Source: Crocinitomicaceae bacterium
Lineage (GTDB): Bacteria; Bacteroidota; Bacteroidia; Flavobacteriales_D; Crocinitomicaceae
DNA length: 64,000 bases
Assembly (NCBI GenBank): GCA_016708105.1
Contig: JADJGJ010000001.1
Location: forward strand, 2,232,001-2,296,000
Reading direction: 5' to 3'
Below the pieces are notes generated by a model. The model worked only from the letters and a program-made list of their open reading frames with translations. It did no database searches and was not told where the DNA came from. The translations under genes and the position numbers were made by a program. This document shows positions 44,724-53,494 of the stretch, piece by piece (positions within the stretch are counted from its first letter, which is position 1; each line of letters begins with the position of its first letter).

Positions 44724-45641
44724 ATGAATTTTTTTAAGTGGTCTTTTTTAACCCTGATTTCGTCTCTTGTCCTTATTTCATGCGGCGGAGACAACCCTCA
44801 AACCGGTGAAGGTGATGAAGGAGAAGATGATGATGTGCAAGTGATTTCTCAGCAAGTGCTTGACTCTGCTTCATCATTGAATGCATCCATCAATGGAAAA
44901 ATGTTCAGTATCCCATCTCCAATTCAGATGGCAACCCTAATCAAATCAAAGGTTGGCATATATAACGAAAAATTGTTGACTGATCCTGAAAAAGTATCCA
45001 GCTTCACTACCAATTTTAAGCGTGCCATCAATATGGGCGTTTATGGGGCTGACCTTGGCTACGCTACCATTTATGAAAATAATACCAAAGCGGTTTCATA
45101 TCTGTCATCTATTGAAAAACTTTCTGATGAGCTGGGTATTGCAGGCGCATTCAATGAAACCTTGCTTGAACGCTTTATTGAAAACGGAAATAACCCTGAC
45201 TCCATGCTTACCATCATGTCAGAAGGATACCGTGAAGGAGATAAATTTTTAAAAGACAACGAACAGCATGATATTGCAACGTTGATTTTAACCGGAGGAT
45301 GGATTGAAGGTTTATATTTTGCCGCTATCAGCTATGAAACTTCTAAAGACCAAGCACTGGCTGATCGTATCGGCGAACAAAAAACGGCTCTTAAAACTAT
45401 TATTGAACTATTAACTGATTTCAATACTGATGAACATTATTCACAACTCATTGCTGATTTAACTGATTTGGAAACAGATTTCAATAAAATCAAATTCAAT
45501 TATACCTTCATTGAACCGGTTCATGATGTACAAAATCATCAAACCAATATCAAAAGTAAATCATCTGTTAGTATTGATGAAGCAGTGCTTACCAGCATCA
45601 TCAGCAAAATAAAAAACATCCGTAACAGCCTAATTGGTTAA
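44724..45641 (+). CDS. lipoprotein with acidic linker
   Basis: 305 residues. Signal LTLISSLVLISCGGD gives a lipidated Cys, followed by an Asp/Glu/Gly-rich linker (GEGDEGEDDDVQ). The rest is predicted helical, with SIPSPIQMATLIKSKVGIYN and NMGVYGADLGYATIYEN (residues about 60-115), a pattern I have seen in uncharacterised Bacteroidota lipoproteins. No enzyme motif is visible. The following small secreted gene starts 5 bases after its stop, and the large ABC protein follows, so all three may form an operon. A function in membrane biogenesis is only a guess. Confidence 0.7.
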   Translation: MNFFKWSFLTLISSLVLISCGGDNPQTGEGDEGEDDDVQVISQQVLDSASSLNASINGKMFSIPSPIQMATLIKSKVGIYNEKLLTDPEKVSSFTTNFKRAINMGVYGADLGYATIYENNTKAVSYLSSIEKLSDELGIAGAFNETLLERFIENGNNPDSMLTIMSEGYREGDKFLKDNEQHDIATLILTGGWIEGLYFAAISYETSKDQALADRIGEQKTALKTIIELLTDFNTDEHYSQLIADLTDLETDFNKIKFNYTFIEPVHDVQNHQTNIKSKSSVSIDEAVLTSIISKIKNIRNSLIG

Positions 45642-45645
45642 TATT

Positions 45646-46074
45646 ATGAAGAAATTAATTTTCATTTCACTGCTTTTTTTTGCAGGATTATCTTTTGGTC
45701 AGGAATGCGATTCACTGGTCAATGTATGTTATCGTCATTTGGCTGCGGATTCAAAATCAGGCAAAACATTTATTTCAGACGGACAAGTTTATCAAGCCTT
45801 TGTTGATGCAGAACAAGCAGCAGAGTTTAAAGTTACACTCTACGGAGGATCACTTTATCGTATTGCTTCAAGCGCAGGCTCAGATGATAATTATGTCATC
45901 TTTAATGTATATGATCAAGAGAGAAATTTACTATTCAGCAATCAAGATCAGAAAAATCACCCATACTGGGATTTTAAAGTTGACAATACCTTAGATTGCT
46001 ATATTGAAGCATACCTTGATATAGATAAAAAAGTATCCGGCTGCCTTGTGCTATTAATCGGATTTCAAAAATAA
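45646..46074 (+). CDS. small secreted beta-rich protein
   Basis: 142 residues from the ATG at 45646 (signal KKLIFISLLFFAGLSFGQ); an ATG at 45634 lies inside the preceding gene and adds four residues. The mature protein has Cys in ECDSLVNVCYRH and CYIEAYLDIDKKVSGCLVLL and a beta-sandwich-like pattern (EFKVTLYGGSLYRIASSAGS, NYVIFNVYDQERNLLFSN). No family recognised. It sits between the lipoprotein and the ABC protein. Confidence 0.7.
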   Translation: MKKLIFISLLFFAGLSFGQECDSLVNVCYRHLAADSKSGKTFISDGQVYQAFVDAEQAAEFKVTLYGGSLYRIASSAGSDDNYVIFNVYDQERNLLFSNQDQKNHPYWDFKVDNTLDCYIEAYLDIDKKVSGCLVLLIGFQK

Positions 46075-46103
46075 AAACTGCATTTAATTCTCTTTCCTGA
46101 CAA

Positions 46104-49100
46104 ATGAGTGAACGGATACTAAAAGCCCTGATGCAACTCTTTGCAATTATCGCGAGAGTTGATGAAGAAATTGACAGCACCAAACCTATTACCTCAGGTG
46201 CAGGTCGCACCATTGTTGAAGCATTTTTAAGACAAGAGTTGGGTTCTGCTGCGGTTGAAGAATATTTGAATTTGTTTGATGAATTCCTGATTTCTCATCA
46301 AGGTGCATCAAGTAAAAAAGATGGTCAGCGCAAAAAAACATCGGTACACTCTGTAAAAGTGTTGCGCATTTGTACGCAAATTAATGAAGAACTTGCACAA
46401 AGACAAAAAATCATTGTACTTGTCAGAATACTTGAATTTATCAATGCCAACGAAGTTGTAGCTGATCAAGAACTTGAATTTGCACAAACGGTAGCTGATA
46501 CATTTAATGTTGAAATGGATGAGTACAATCGTATTCGTGCATTTGTTGAGGCTCCGCTTACAAGACGTGAAGATGATTCAAACTGGCTTTATGTTACCAG
46601 CGGAAAATCTGAAGGATTTCAACATGCAAAACATATCTACTCTGAGGGTATTGAAGGAGAAATTCGAGTACTGAAAATTGCCAGTGTAAATTTTTATTTC
46701 TTTAAATACCTTGGTAACTCTGACTTGAGCCTTAATGGTCAGCCGTTAATGCCGGGCAGACACATCATTTTGAATCAAGGTAGCTCTATCAGATCATCCA
46801 GAGTTCAGCCAATTTATTATAGTGACATCATTGCTCGTTTCTTGAGTGATGAAGCCAAAACAAAAATTGTTTTCAAGGCAGACAATATTGAGTACCAGTT
46901 CAAAGGAGGAAAAATTGGATTGCACAAATTTAATTTTGCTGAAGAGTCAGGTTCACTTCTCGGAATCATGGGTGGTTCAGGTGCAGGTAAATCTACTTTG
47001 CTCAATATTTTGAATGGTAATTATCCGCCAACATCAGGTAAGGTAACTATCAATGGAGTAGATATACATCGCAGTAAAAATCAGATTGAAGGGGTTATTG
47101 GATATGTATCTCAAGATGATTTGCTGATTGAAGAATTAACCGTTTTTCAAAATCTTTTTTACAATGCCAAATTATGTTTCGGCGGATTGAGTGATAAACA
47201 AATTGCAAAAAAAGTATTACGCACCCTTTCAGCACTTGGTTTATATGAGACCAAAGATCTGAAGGTTGGAAGTCCGCTTGAAAAAACCATTTCAGGTGGT
47301 CAGCGCAAGCGTTTGAATATTGGTTTAGAATTGATCAGAGAACCATCTGTTATGTTTGTTGATGAACCTACATCAGGGCTTTCATCACGTGACTCTGAAA
47401 ATATCATGGACTTGCTGAAAGAGCTTGCTTTAAAAGGCAAACTCATCTTTGTTGTAATTCACCAACCATCGTCAGATATTTTCAAAATGTTTGACAAATT
47501 GTTGATTCTTGACCAAGGAGGATTTCCAATTTATAACGGAAACCCGGTTGACGCTATCATGTATTTCAAAAAACGCATCAATCACGTAAAAAGTGATGAG
47601 AGCGAATGTCATACTTGTGGTAACGTAAATCCTGAGCAAATTTTTAACATCATTGAATCTAAGGTGGTAGATGAGTACGGTAATCAAACTCAGCATCGCA
47701 AAATAGCACCAAAGGAATGGAACAATCACTATCTTGAATTATTAGAAAAACCGACCACCGCGGTGGTAGATGTGCATGAAGTTCCTGAAAGCACATTTAA
47801 AAAACCGGGCTTTTTCAAACAGCTTGGTATTTTCTTCATTCGTGATGTATTATCTAAATTGACCAACCGTCAATACATACTCATCAACATGTTGGAGGCG
47901 CCTGCACTGGCTTTCATTTTGGCATTCTTTGTTAAATTTTATAATCTTGAATCAGGCACTGAGTATGTTTTCAGTGAGAACCAAAACATTCCACAATTCC
48001 TGTTTATTTCTGTAATTGTTGCCTTGTTTATTGGACTAACTGTTGCGGCAGAAGAGATTATTAAAGATCAGAAAATCTTGAAACGTGAGTCATTCCTGAA
48101 TCTGAGTAAGGGATCTTATCTCATGTCTAAAATTTCCATCATGTTTGTTATCTCGGCTATTCAGATGCTGACCTTTGTACTGATTGGAAACTGGATACTT
48201 GAAATTCAGGGCATGTGGCTAGAATACTGGGTGATCTTGTTCTCTTTATCATGTTTTGCAAATCTGTTGGGCTTGAATATTTCTGCAAGTTTCAATTCAG
48301 TGAAAGTTATTTACATTCTCATTCCTATTCTTATCATTCCTCAACTTTTATTTAGCGGTGTCATTGTAAAATTTGATAAACTGAATCCATTATTTGGTAA
48401 TGAAAGTGGGGTGCCGCTGATTGGTAACGTGATGGCGTCACGATGGGCTTATGAAGCCATGGCTGTTACTCAATTTAAAGAGAACGCATACAGTGAAATT
48501 TTTTATAAATACGAAAAGAAAAAAAGTTTTGGTACCTGGAAAAAAGATTACTGGCTACAGGAATTAATTACCAATCTTGATTATCTGAAAACTAATCATG
48601 ATGCCACTGATTCAGCATCAGTTGAACATTGTATCAACTATTATGAAGTTTTGGCCAATGAAATAGAACGAGAAGAAAATTTCATCAAAAATGAAGATGT
48701 CAAATGTGTTAACTGTGTAGTTGAATTCAGAAATAAACAATATTCAGATACATTGTATGACAAAACTCGCGCATATTTTGATATCTTGAAAGGACACTAC
48801 AAAGCACTGGCTGATTCAAACCGAGTGAAAATTGACAGAAAAACACGAGAAATAATTGAAACGCAGGGAGAAGAAGCGTATCACAAACTGCGTGATGAAA
48901 ACGTGAACGAAGCCCTTGTTGATTTTGCTACCAACAAAACAGACTTGGCAAAATTAGTGGAGTCAGAAGGTTATTTGGTACAAAAGTCTGATCCAATCTA
49001 TTTAGATCCATACGACAAAGGATTTTTTGAAGCACAATTCTATGCTCCGCAAAAGCGCTTATTTGGTATGTATATTGGAACATTTGCTGCCAACGTTATG

Positions 49101-49223
49101 GTGATTTGGTTAATGACCTTATTGCTCACTATAACCTTGTATTTTGACCTGCTCAAGAAGTTTCTTGATGGCATGGAGAAATTTTTCGGTCGCATAAAAT
49201 TCAGAAAGAAAGCAGCCGCATAG
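46104..49223 (+). CDS. large ABCG-type ABC transporter with N-terminal helical domain
   Basis: 1039 residues. Residues 1-150 are helical and acidic, like a TerB-type domain (ILKALMQLFAIIARVDEEID, LVRILEFINANEVVADQELE). Residues 165-250 are a beta-rich segment, perhaps FHA-like. The nucleotide-binding domain has Walker A GGSGAGKSTLLN, signature ISGGQRKRLNIGLEL, Walker B VMFVDEPTSGL and switch His in FVVIHQPSSD. Membrane helices follow from about residue 600 (LEAPALAFILAFFVKF) to 790, then a 200-residue soluble loop with CVNC, then a last helix near 995. This order (NBD before TMD) is that of ABCG/White half-transporters. The substrate is unknown; a lipid or glycan flipping role would suit the envelope setting. 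Confidence 0.85.
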   Translation: MSERILKALMQLFAIIARVDEEIDSTKPITSGAGRTIVEAFLRQELGSAAVEEYLNLFDEFLISHQGASSKKDGQRKKTSVHSVKVLRICTQINEELAQRQKIIVLVRILEFINANEVVADQELEFAQTVADTFNVEMDEYNRIRAFVEAPLTRREDDSNWLYVTSGKSEGFQHAKHIYSEGIEGEIRVLKIASVNFYFFKYLGNSDLSLNGQPLMPGRHIILNQGSSIRSSRVQPIYYSDIIARFLSDEAKTKIVFKADNIEYQFKGGKIGLHKFNFAEESGSLLGIMGGSGAGKSTLLNILNGNYPPTSGKVTINGVDIHRSKNQIEGVIGYVSQDDLLIEELTVFQNLFYNAKLCFGGLSDKQIAKKVLRTLSALGLYETKDLKVGSPLEKTISGGQRKRLNIGLELIREPSVMFVDEPTSGLSSRDSENIMDLLKELALKGKLIFVVIHQPSSDIFKMFDKLLILDQGGFPIYNGNPVDAIMYFKKRINHVKSDESECHTCGNVNPEQIFNIIESKVVDEYGNQTQHRKIAPKEWNNHYLELLEKPTTAVVDVHEVPESTFKKPGFFKQLGIFFIRDVLSKLTNRQYILINMLEAPALAFILAFFVKFYNLESGTEYVFSENQNIPQFLFISVIVALFIGLTVAAEEIIKDQKILKRESFLNLSKGSYLMSKISIMFVISAIQMLTFVLIGNWILEIQGMWLEYWVILFSLSCFANLLGLNISASFNSVKVIYILIPILIIPQLLFSGVIVKFDKLNPLFGNESGVPLIGNVMASRWAYEAMAVTQFKENAYSEIFYKYEKKKSFGTWKKDYWLQELITNLDYLKTNHDATDSASVEHCINYYEVLANEIEREENFIKNEDVKCVNCVVEFRNKQYSDTLYDKTRAYFDILKGHYKALADSNRVKIDRKTREIIETQGEEAYHKLRDENVNEALVDFATNKTDLAKLVESEGYLVQKSDPIYLDPYDKGFFEAQFYAPQKRLFGMYIGTFAANVMVIWLMTLLLTITLYFDLLKKFLDGMEKFFGRIKFRKKAAA

Positions 49224-49302
49224 TTTGGTATTGCACTGCTGCTGATCAACGATTATTTGTTCTGATGCGTAATTTACTTGAAAAAACTCATGGAAGTGAA
49301 GT

Positions 49303-49333
49303 TTGCTCTATTACTAAAATCTCCTTATATTTG
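49303..49333 (+). promoter_or_regulatory. promoter of tRNA-His
   Basis: TTTG (49303-49306), 19-base spacer, TATATTTG (49326-49333): exact match to the Bacteroidota consensus. The tRNA starts about 41 bases after the box, leaving a short 5' leader for RNase P. Confidence 0.8.
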
Positions 49334-49373
49334 CACCACTTTTAAAATCAAATTTAGATTTAAAAAAGTAAAT

Positions 49374-49448
49374 GGTGGTTGTAGCTCAGCTGGTTAGAGC
49401 ATCGGTTTGTGGTACCGAGGGTCGTGGGTTCGAACCCCATCATCCACC
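49374..49448 (+). tRNA. tRNA-His (GTG anticodon)
   Basis: Cloverleaf read by eye: acceptor GTGGTTG/CATCCAC, D-stem GCTC/GAGC, anticodon arm TCGGT-TTGTGGT-ACCGA with anticodon GTG, T-arm GTGGG-TTCGAAC-CCCAT. The G before the acceptor (49374) is the G-1 typical of tRNA-His and faces C73. The acceptor has a U5-U68 mismatch. CCA is not encoded. Confidence 0.93.
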
Positions 49449-49452
49449 CGTT

Positions 49453-49506
49453 AAAACAGAGTGAGAAACAGAGCGAAAAGCGAGTTTTGAACTCTGTTTT
49501 TTTTTG
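49453..49506 (+). terminator. terminator after tRNA-His
   Basis: Perfect 10-bp inverted repeat AAAACAGAGT (49453-49462) and ACTCTGTTTT (49492-49501), with a longer internal loop and a T-run continuing to 49505. Confidence 0.7.
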
Positions 49507-49617
49507 TCTAGATATTGGTAAAACAACGAGGACAGACGGGATTAGAATTAGGTATGCAAATCAGATAGGCAACATTTTGATTGAAACAAAACGCCTTAGA
49601 TATCTTGTACTGGAAAG

Positions 49618-50355
49618 TTATCTACCTCCGCCCACAACCTCAGACTTCACTTTTAATAAGTAACCTCTCACCGCCTGATAGTATAAAATAAGGGAGAAAA
49701 AAAGAAATACATGACTTGCGTCACTGCGGTCAAATAAAGGGTGAAAATTAATTTTAAATACTTGAAAAATTGTGGTTGGAATCAGAATGAGCACACTCAT
49801 CCAGAAATATTTGAATGAAGTTGCGTGTGTTTTTTCATATACTCTGGCCAAATATCCCAATGCAAAAAGCAAACCAATGGTAGAATTAACCAACGGAATC
49901 ATCAAGCCTTTGGAAGGGTCATCATGTATATCAATCAATGATAAAATAATTGTTTCTGCAGTGATAGCTAACAATAATTTCACGATAGAAATGCGTTGAA
50001 ACATTTTTACAAATTCTGCTTTTGGATGTATGCTGAGCATTGCCCACTCAATTAAAAAGGTGGCAAAAAAACCAAGATACCAAGCTGTGTATTTGCCCTC
50101 AAGCCCCCAATAATTATAGAAAGAATGACCCAAGCCACCTGCCATAAAGCTCACGCCAAAAATGATAAAAAACCATTTCCACGTGAATGAGAATTGATTA
50201 TTCCGATAGCTATCGGTAGAAAGACGAATGACACGATACGCCAAAAAAAGAGAAACCAAAAAAAGAAAAGTATCTCCGATTAATGCATTTGGTTCAACTA
50301 AATGAAAGCCGAATAAATCAAATTCAACTTTTTCAAAATCCTTGCCTATCAACAT
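49618..50355 (-). CDS. polytopic membrane protein of unknown family
   Basis: 245 residues with about seven hydrophobic segments (for example LFLVSLFLAYRVI, WFFIIFGVSFMAGGLG, YLGFFATFLIEWAML, LLLAITAETIILSLI, GLLFALGYLA, FKYFWMSVLILIPTTIF, VFLFFSLILYYQAV). His residues sit near membrane ends (GLGHSFYNYWG, DASHVFLFF), which recalls heme- or lipid-handling membrane proteins, but no family can be named. It starts 3 bases after the SDR gene's stop and ends the four-gene minus-strand run. Confidence 0.75.
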   Translation of the reverse strand: MLIGKDFEKVEFDLFGFHLVEPNALIGDTFLFLVSLFLAYRVIRLSTDSYRNNQFSFTWKWFFIIFGVSFMAGGLGHSFYNYWGLEGKYTAWYLGFFATFLIEWAMLSIHPKAEFVKMFQRISIVKLLLAITAETIILSLIDIHDDPSKGLMIPLVNSTIGLLFALGYLARVYEKTHATSFKYFWMSVLILIPTTIFQVFKINFHPLFDRSDASHVFLFFSLILYYQAVRGYLLKVKSEVVGGGR

Positions 50356-50358
50356 CTA

Positions 50359-51162
50359 TTATTCACTTTTTTCTGCGAATTTATGCAATGATTTTAAAAT
50401 GATTTTTTCTACCAGCATAGGATAACGCGGCTGTAAAAATTTATTCAATTTGCCAATTCCGGTTAGCGTGGTAATGAATTTACGACGTACAATATTCTTC
50501 CGCACCGCTTCAGCCACCTGCTGTGTGGATTGCACTTTTGATTTAGCACGATCTTTTAAAATTTTCATAGAACCATCAGCAGCTATGGTTTCTTTATTGT
50601 GTTCAATTTCTGTTACTCCAACAAAAATTAAACCTACATGAATTCCATTGGCATGCTCTTCAATACGAATAGATTCAGCAATTGCTCTCAAAGCCATTTT
50701 AGAAGAACAATAAGCCGATAAAAACGGTAAGCCCCTGATGCCGGCAAGACTCGAAATAAAAACAATACTCCCTTTAGTTTTTCGCAGATGTGGGATAGCA
50801 GGAATAGTTGGATTTACAACGCCGTACACATTACTTTCAAACACGGTTTTAAAAACTTCAGGATTTAAATCGGCAACATTTCCACGCATAGAAACCCCCA
50901 CGTTGTTCACCAAAATATCTAATCGTCCAAATTTATCAATCGCTGCATCAATGAGTCGTTTGCCCTCAGCAACAATTGAAACATCACAACACATACTGAT
51001 TACATGCTCATGAATTTTTTTTATTTCAGCCATTGTTTCATCTAAACGTTGCTGGTTACGCCCGTTAAGAACAATGAATGCACCCTGCTTAGCCAAATCA
51101 ATGGCAATAGCCTTTCCAATGCCTCTGCTGGAACCTGTTATTACAGCAACTTTTCCGTTCAT
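50359..51162 (-). CDS. SDR family NAD(P)-dependent oxidoreductase
   Basis: 267 residues. Classical SDR motifs: cofactor-binding GSSRGIGKAIA near residue 10, NNVGVSM, the catalytic Ser in IVFISSLAG, and Tyr-x-x-x-Lys in AYCSSKMALR. The C-terminal basic segment (RRKFITTLTGIGKLNKFLQP) resembles DHRS7-type or acyl-related SDRs that may associate with membranes. It overlaps the CPBP-type gene by 4 bases (ATGA). The substrate is unknown; a lipid-type keto or hydroxy substrate is plausible. Confidence 0.88.
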   Translation of the reverse strand: MNGKVAVITGSSRGIGKAIAIDLAKQGAFIVLNGRNQQRLDETMAEIKKIHEHVISMCCDVSIVAEGKRLIDAAIDKFGRLDILVNNVGVSMRGNVADLNPEVFKTVFESNVYGVVNPTIPAIPHLRKTKGSIVFISSLAGIRGLPFLSAYCSSKMALRAIAESIRIEEHANGIHVGLIFVGVTEIEHNKETIAADGSMKILKDRAKSKVQSTQQVAEAVRKNIVRRKFITTLTGIGKLNKFLQPRYPMLVEKIILKSLHKFAEKSE

Positions 51163-51908
51163 TTTCTTTTGTAATTAGTCGCCGGATTATATTTCAGCGA
51201 GGTAAAACAATTGGTCCATGCCATTGCAACGTGTACTAAAATTGCAATCCACAATGTTCCGGATGCCAGTGTCAGCAAACATAACACCAGGCCAAGCGGT
51301 GCTGCCCCAATCGTTTCGTCAAGCCCTTTAGGAATATGCGTTGCAGAATAAAGTGCAATATTCACTCCAATGGCCGGCCACAAACCAATGACCTCAACCA
51401 AGGGAAAAAATAAAATTCCTCTGAATAAAAATTCATAACCGAATAAATAAACGAACCAACCAACAGCGGCCATAATCACGGTTCGGCGTGTCCAAATTTT
51501 TGATCTGATTTGCGGATAATTAGGCCAGTTTTTTTCTTTTTTTGCACTGAAAAAAGCCAATGGAACAACAAGTAAGCATAGGCCACAAATCCATACCAGA
51601 GAGAAAAAAGCAGTGTCACCATTCCATCCTAAACCATACATTTCTAGATTGTATTCAGGAACCAAAATCAAACAAGTTACCGCAGCAAGCACGCCCATAG
51701 AGAAAAAGCCAAACACTTTTGAAAAGAAAATATGTCTGAGAGATGCTTCATCTGCCTCATACTTGGTGTAGAACCATTTTTTAATGCGTGGTGATGCAGC
51801 AACAAACCAATACAAGGTGAAGGTTACTAAACTGACAATCACGGACACAAATACTTTCATATCTGAAGAAGAAAATGAAAGATCTAAAGCAATATATTCA
51901 AATGACAT
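51159..51908 (-). CDS. CPBP-type membrane protein, lacking one catalytic Glu
   Basis: 249 residues with six or more membrane helices. CPBP (Abi) motifs: YEFLFRGILFFPLVEVIG as motif 1, LYSATHIPKGLDE as motif 2 and LVHVAMAWTN as motif 3. Motif 1 normally reads EExxxR; here the first Glu is Tyr (GYEFLFR), so metalloprotease activity is doubtful. The His residues of motifs 2 and 3 are kept. CPBP proteins process prenylated or other membrane substrates or act as immunity/Abi proteins. The gene is flanked by an epimerase and an SDR, suggesting a metabolic rather than defence setting. Confidence 0.8.
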   Translation of the reverse strand: MSFEYIALDLSFSSSDMKVFVSVIVSLVTFTLYWFVAASPRIKKWFYTKYEADEASLRHIFFSKVFGFFSMGVLAAVTCLILVPEYNLEMYGLGWNGDTAFFSLVWICGLCLLVVPLAFFSAKKEKNWPNYPQIRSKIWTRRTVIMAAVGWFVYLFGYEFLFRGILFFPLVEVIGLWPAIGVNIALYSATHIPKGLDETIGAAPLGLVLCLLTLASGTLWIAILVHVAMAWTNCFTSLKYNPATNYKRK

Positions 51909-51914
51909 AGTAAA

Positions 51915-52928
51915 TTATTTTTTTGTCAGATAACCATTTTCTCTGAACCAGGCAATGGCATCTTGAAAGGCAATATCAATATTGGTTTGAGGCATATTCA
52001 ATTCACGAACGGCTTTTGCAGATGAGTAATAGTGATCACCCACTGAAAGGCGCGCAATTTGATAAGTAATTGCTGGGCGATATTTGAAAATTTTAGCACC
52101 AAAAGAATTCAATGCTCCTACCCCAACAACTACAAATTTTGGCATGCGAATACGGGGTGGTTTTACACCAAGGATGGATGCAATTTTTCTAAACGCATCA
52201 CCATAATTTAAATTTTCATGTCCGAGAATGTATGACTCACCGCTTTTACCCATGGTAATTGCATTGGCAATAGCAACAGCAACATCTTTTACATAGACAT
52301 AATTTTTTCCGCCGTTAGTATATCCCGGTACTTTACCATTGTACACTCCAAGAATAAGTGCGCCAGAACTTGGTCTTGAATCATAAGGTCCAATCATGAA
52401 AGTAGGATTACCAATCACTGCATTCAAACCATGATCACGCACGGCTTCAAGAATTAGATCACTGGCACGTTTTTTTGAATCCATATAATCTAAGCCGAAC
52501 TGATCACCGGTGTATGGATTTTTTTCAGTCCCCGGTTGATCAATTGGACCCGGTGCAAATGAGTTTGCCGTACCAACCGCAATTAATTTTTTAACCTTGT
52601 TGGCAAGACAGGCGTCAATGATATTTTTAGTACCATCTATATTTACTTTATTGATTATTTCAGCACGCGGTGGATATACACTGGTGTTTGCGGCACAGTG
52701 TATCACAACATCAGCACCTGCAATAATTTCTTTCAACTTTGCTGGTTCCAACAGATTTCCCTGAACAAATTTTGCCGGAAGGGAACTAATTGTTGGGGCC
52801 ACTTTGTCGGTCTCAGTCATGGCAGTAATCTCATATCCTCTGGCAATTAACTCACGTAGTAAATTACTGCCCAGTAATCCATCAGGACCAGTGACAAATA
52901 CCTTAGCATTCTCGGGTTTATTGGTCAT
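51915..52928 (-). CDS. NAD-dependent epimerase/dehydratase
   Basis: About 337 residues from ATG 52928; a TTG at 52937 adds three. Extended SDR features: VFVTGPDGLLGSNLLRELIA for NAD binding, DVVIHCAANTSVY, the Tyr-x-x-x-Lys pair in GLDYMDSKKRASD, and GNPTFMIGPYDSRPSSG. Similar to dihydroflavonol-4-reductase-like and hopanoid-associated epimerases. A minus-strand -7 box TAGTTTTG lies at 52982-52989 with CAAT-type element 21 bases upstream. First gene of the run 52928-49618; with SDR and membrane proteins it may modify a membrane lipid, which is inference. Confidence 0.86.
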   Translation of the reverse strand: MTNKPENAKVFVTGPDGLLGSNLLRELIARGYEITAMTETDKVAPTISSLPAKFVQGNLLEPAKLKEIIAGADVVIHCAANTSVYPPRAEIINKVNIDGTKNIIDACLANKVKKLIAVGTANSFAPGPIDQPGTEKNPYTGDQFGLDYMDSKKRASDLILEAVRDHGLNAVIGNPTFMIGPYDSRPSSGALILGVYNGKVPGYTNGGKNYVYVKDVAVAIANAITMGKSGESYILGHENLNYGDAFRKIASILGVKPPRIRMPKFVVVGVGALNSFGAKIFKYRPAITYQIARLSVGDHYYSSAKAVRELNMPQTNIDIAFQDAIAWFRENGYLTKK

Positions 52929-52989
52929 AGCTTGCACGTAACGAGCTGAAAATAATTTCCAGCAAAGCTGTAAAGATAGTGCAAAACTA

Positions 52990-53300
52990 ATTTTCGGGTT
53001 GAATTGCCCTCAATTCATTTGAGAAAGAAGTTCCTCTTTTACTGGAATTGTGCTGATATCAGGGAGTTGACAGTCAGTAGACACCCGCTGAAAGAGTAGC
53101 AAGAAGCTGTGACACAAAAAACTTTAGTTGATATTTCTTCCAATGCGAATTTCAGCGGTGTGATAAGGAATCTGAAAAATGCACCCAGAAGATGTTTGCA
53201 GATAACACATTACATACTAAAATTCATTATTGATCTATGATTAAATAATAGATTTCTGAAGGTAAATAAAAGTGGGTTGCAAGTTAAACGCCATAACGCA
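52990..53300. other. intergenic stretch, no gene seen
   Basis: About 300 bases between the epimerase promoter region and the tandem array. No open frame with gene-like composition and no hairpin stands out. Confidence 0.5.
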
Positions 53301-53473
53301 GGCGCAGGTCTCATTAACGTAGGCGCAGGTCTCATTAGCGTAGGCGCAGGTCGCATTAGCGTAGGCGCAGGTCGCATTAGCGTAGGCGCAGGTCGCATTA
53401 GCGTAGGCGCAGGTCGCATTAGCGTAGGCGCAGGTCTCATTAGCGTAGGCGCAGGTCGCGACCTGCGCCTACG
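53301..53473. repeat. 21-bp GC-rich tandem array ending in a 30-bp perfect palindrome
   Basis: The core GGCGCAGGT recurs at 53301, 53322, 53343, 53364, 53385, 53406, 53427 and 53448, an exact 21-bp period, with each unit completed by C(T/G)CATTAGCGTA. At 53444-53473 the last unit folds into a perfect inverted repeat with half-site CGTAGGCGCAGGTCG. The array is much richer in GC than its surroundings. Because 21 is a multiple of three, both strands stay open, giving false proteins. Confidence 0.92.
53444..53473 (-). terminator. long palindrome, possible terminator of the T9SS cargo gene
   Basis: A 15-bp perfect stem without loop, 21 bases after the stop of the 53495-55162 gene. No T-run follows on the minus strand, so termination is uncertain; it might instead be a mobile palindromic element or transcript-end stabiliser. 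Confidence 0.4.
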
Positions 53474-53494
53474 TTAATTTTGAAAAACACTCAA

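Noticed and set aside
49507..49617. Possible phage integration remnant after tRNA-His
   Set aside because: The frame RTDGIRIRYANQIGN is short and has no integrase motif, and no second copy of the tRNA end is seen.
53210..53477. Open frames on both strands over the 21-bp array
   Set aside because: They exist only because the repeat length is a multiple of three; the products are monotone repeats without start context or family.
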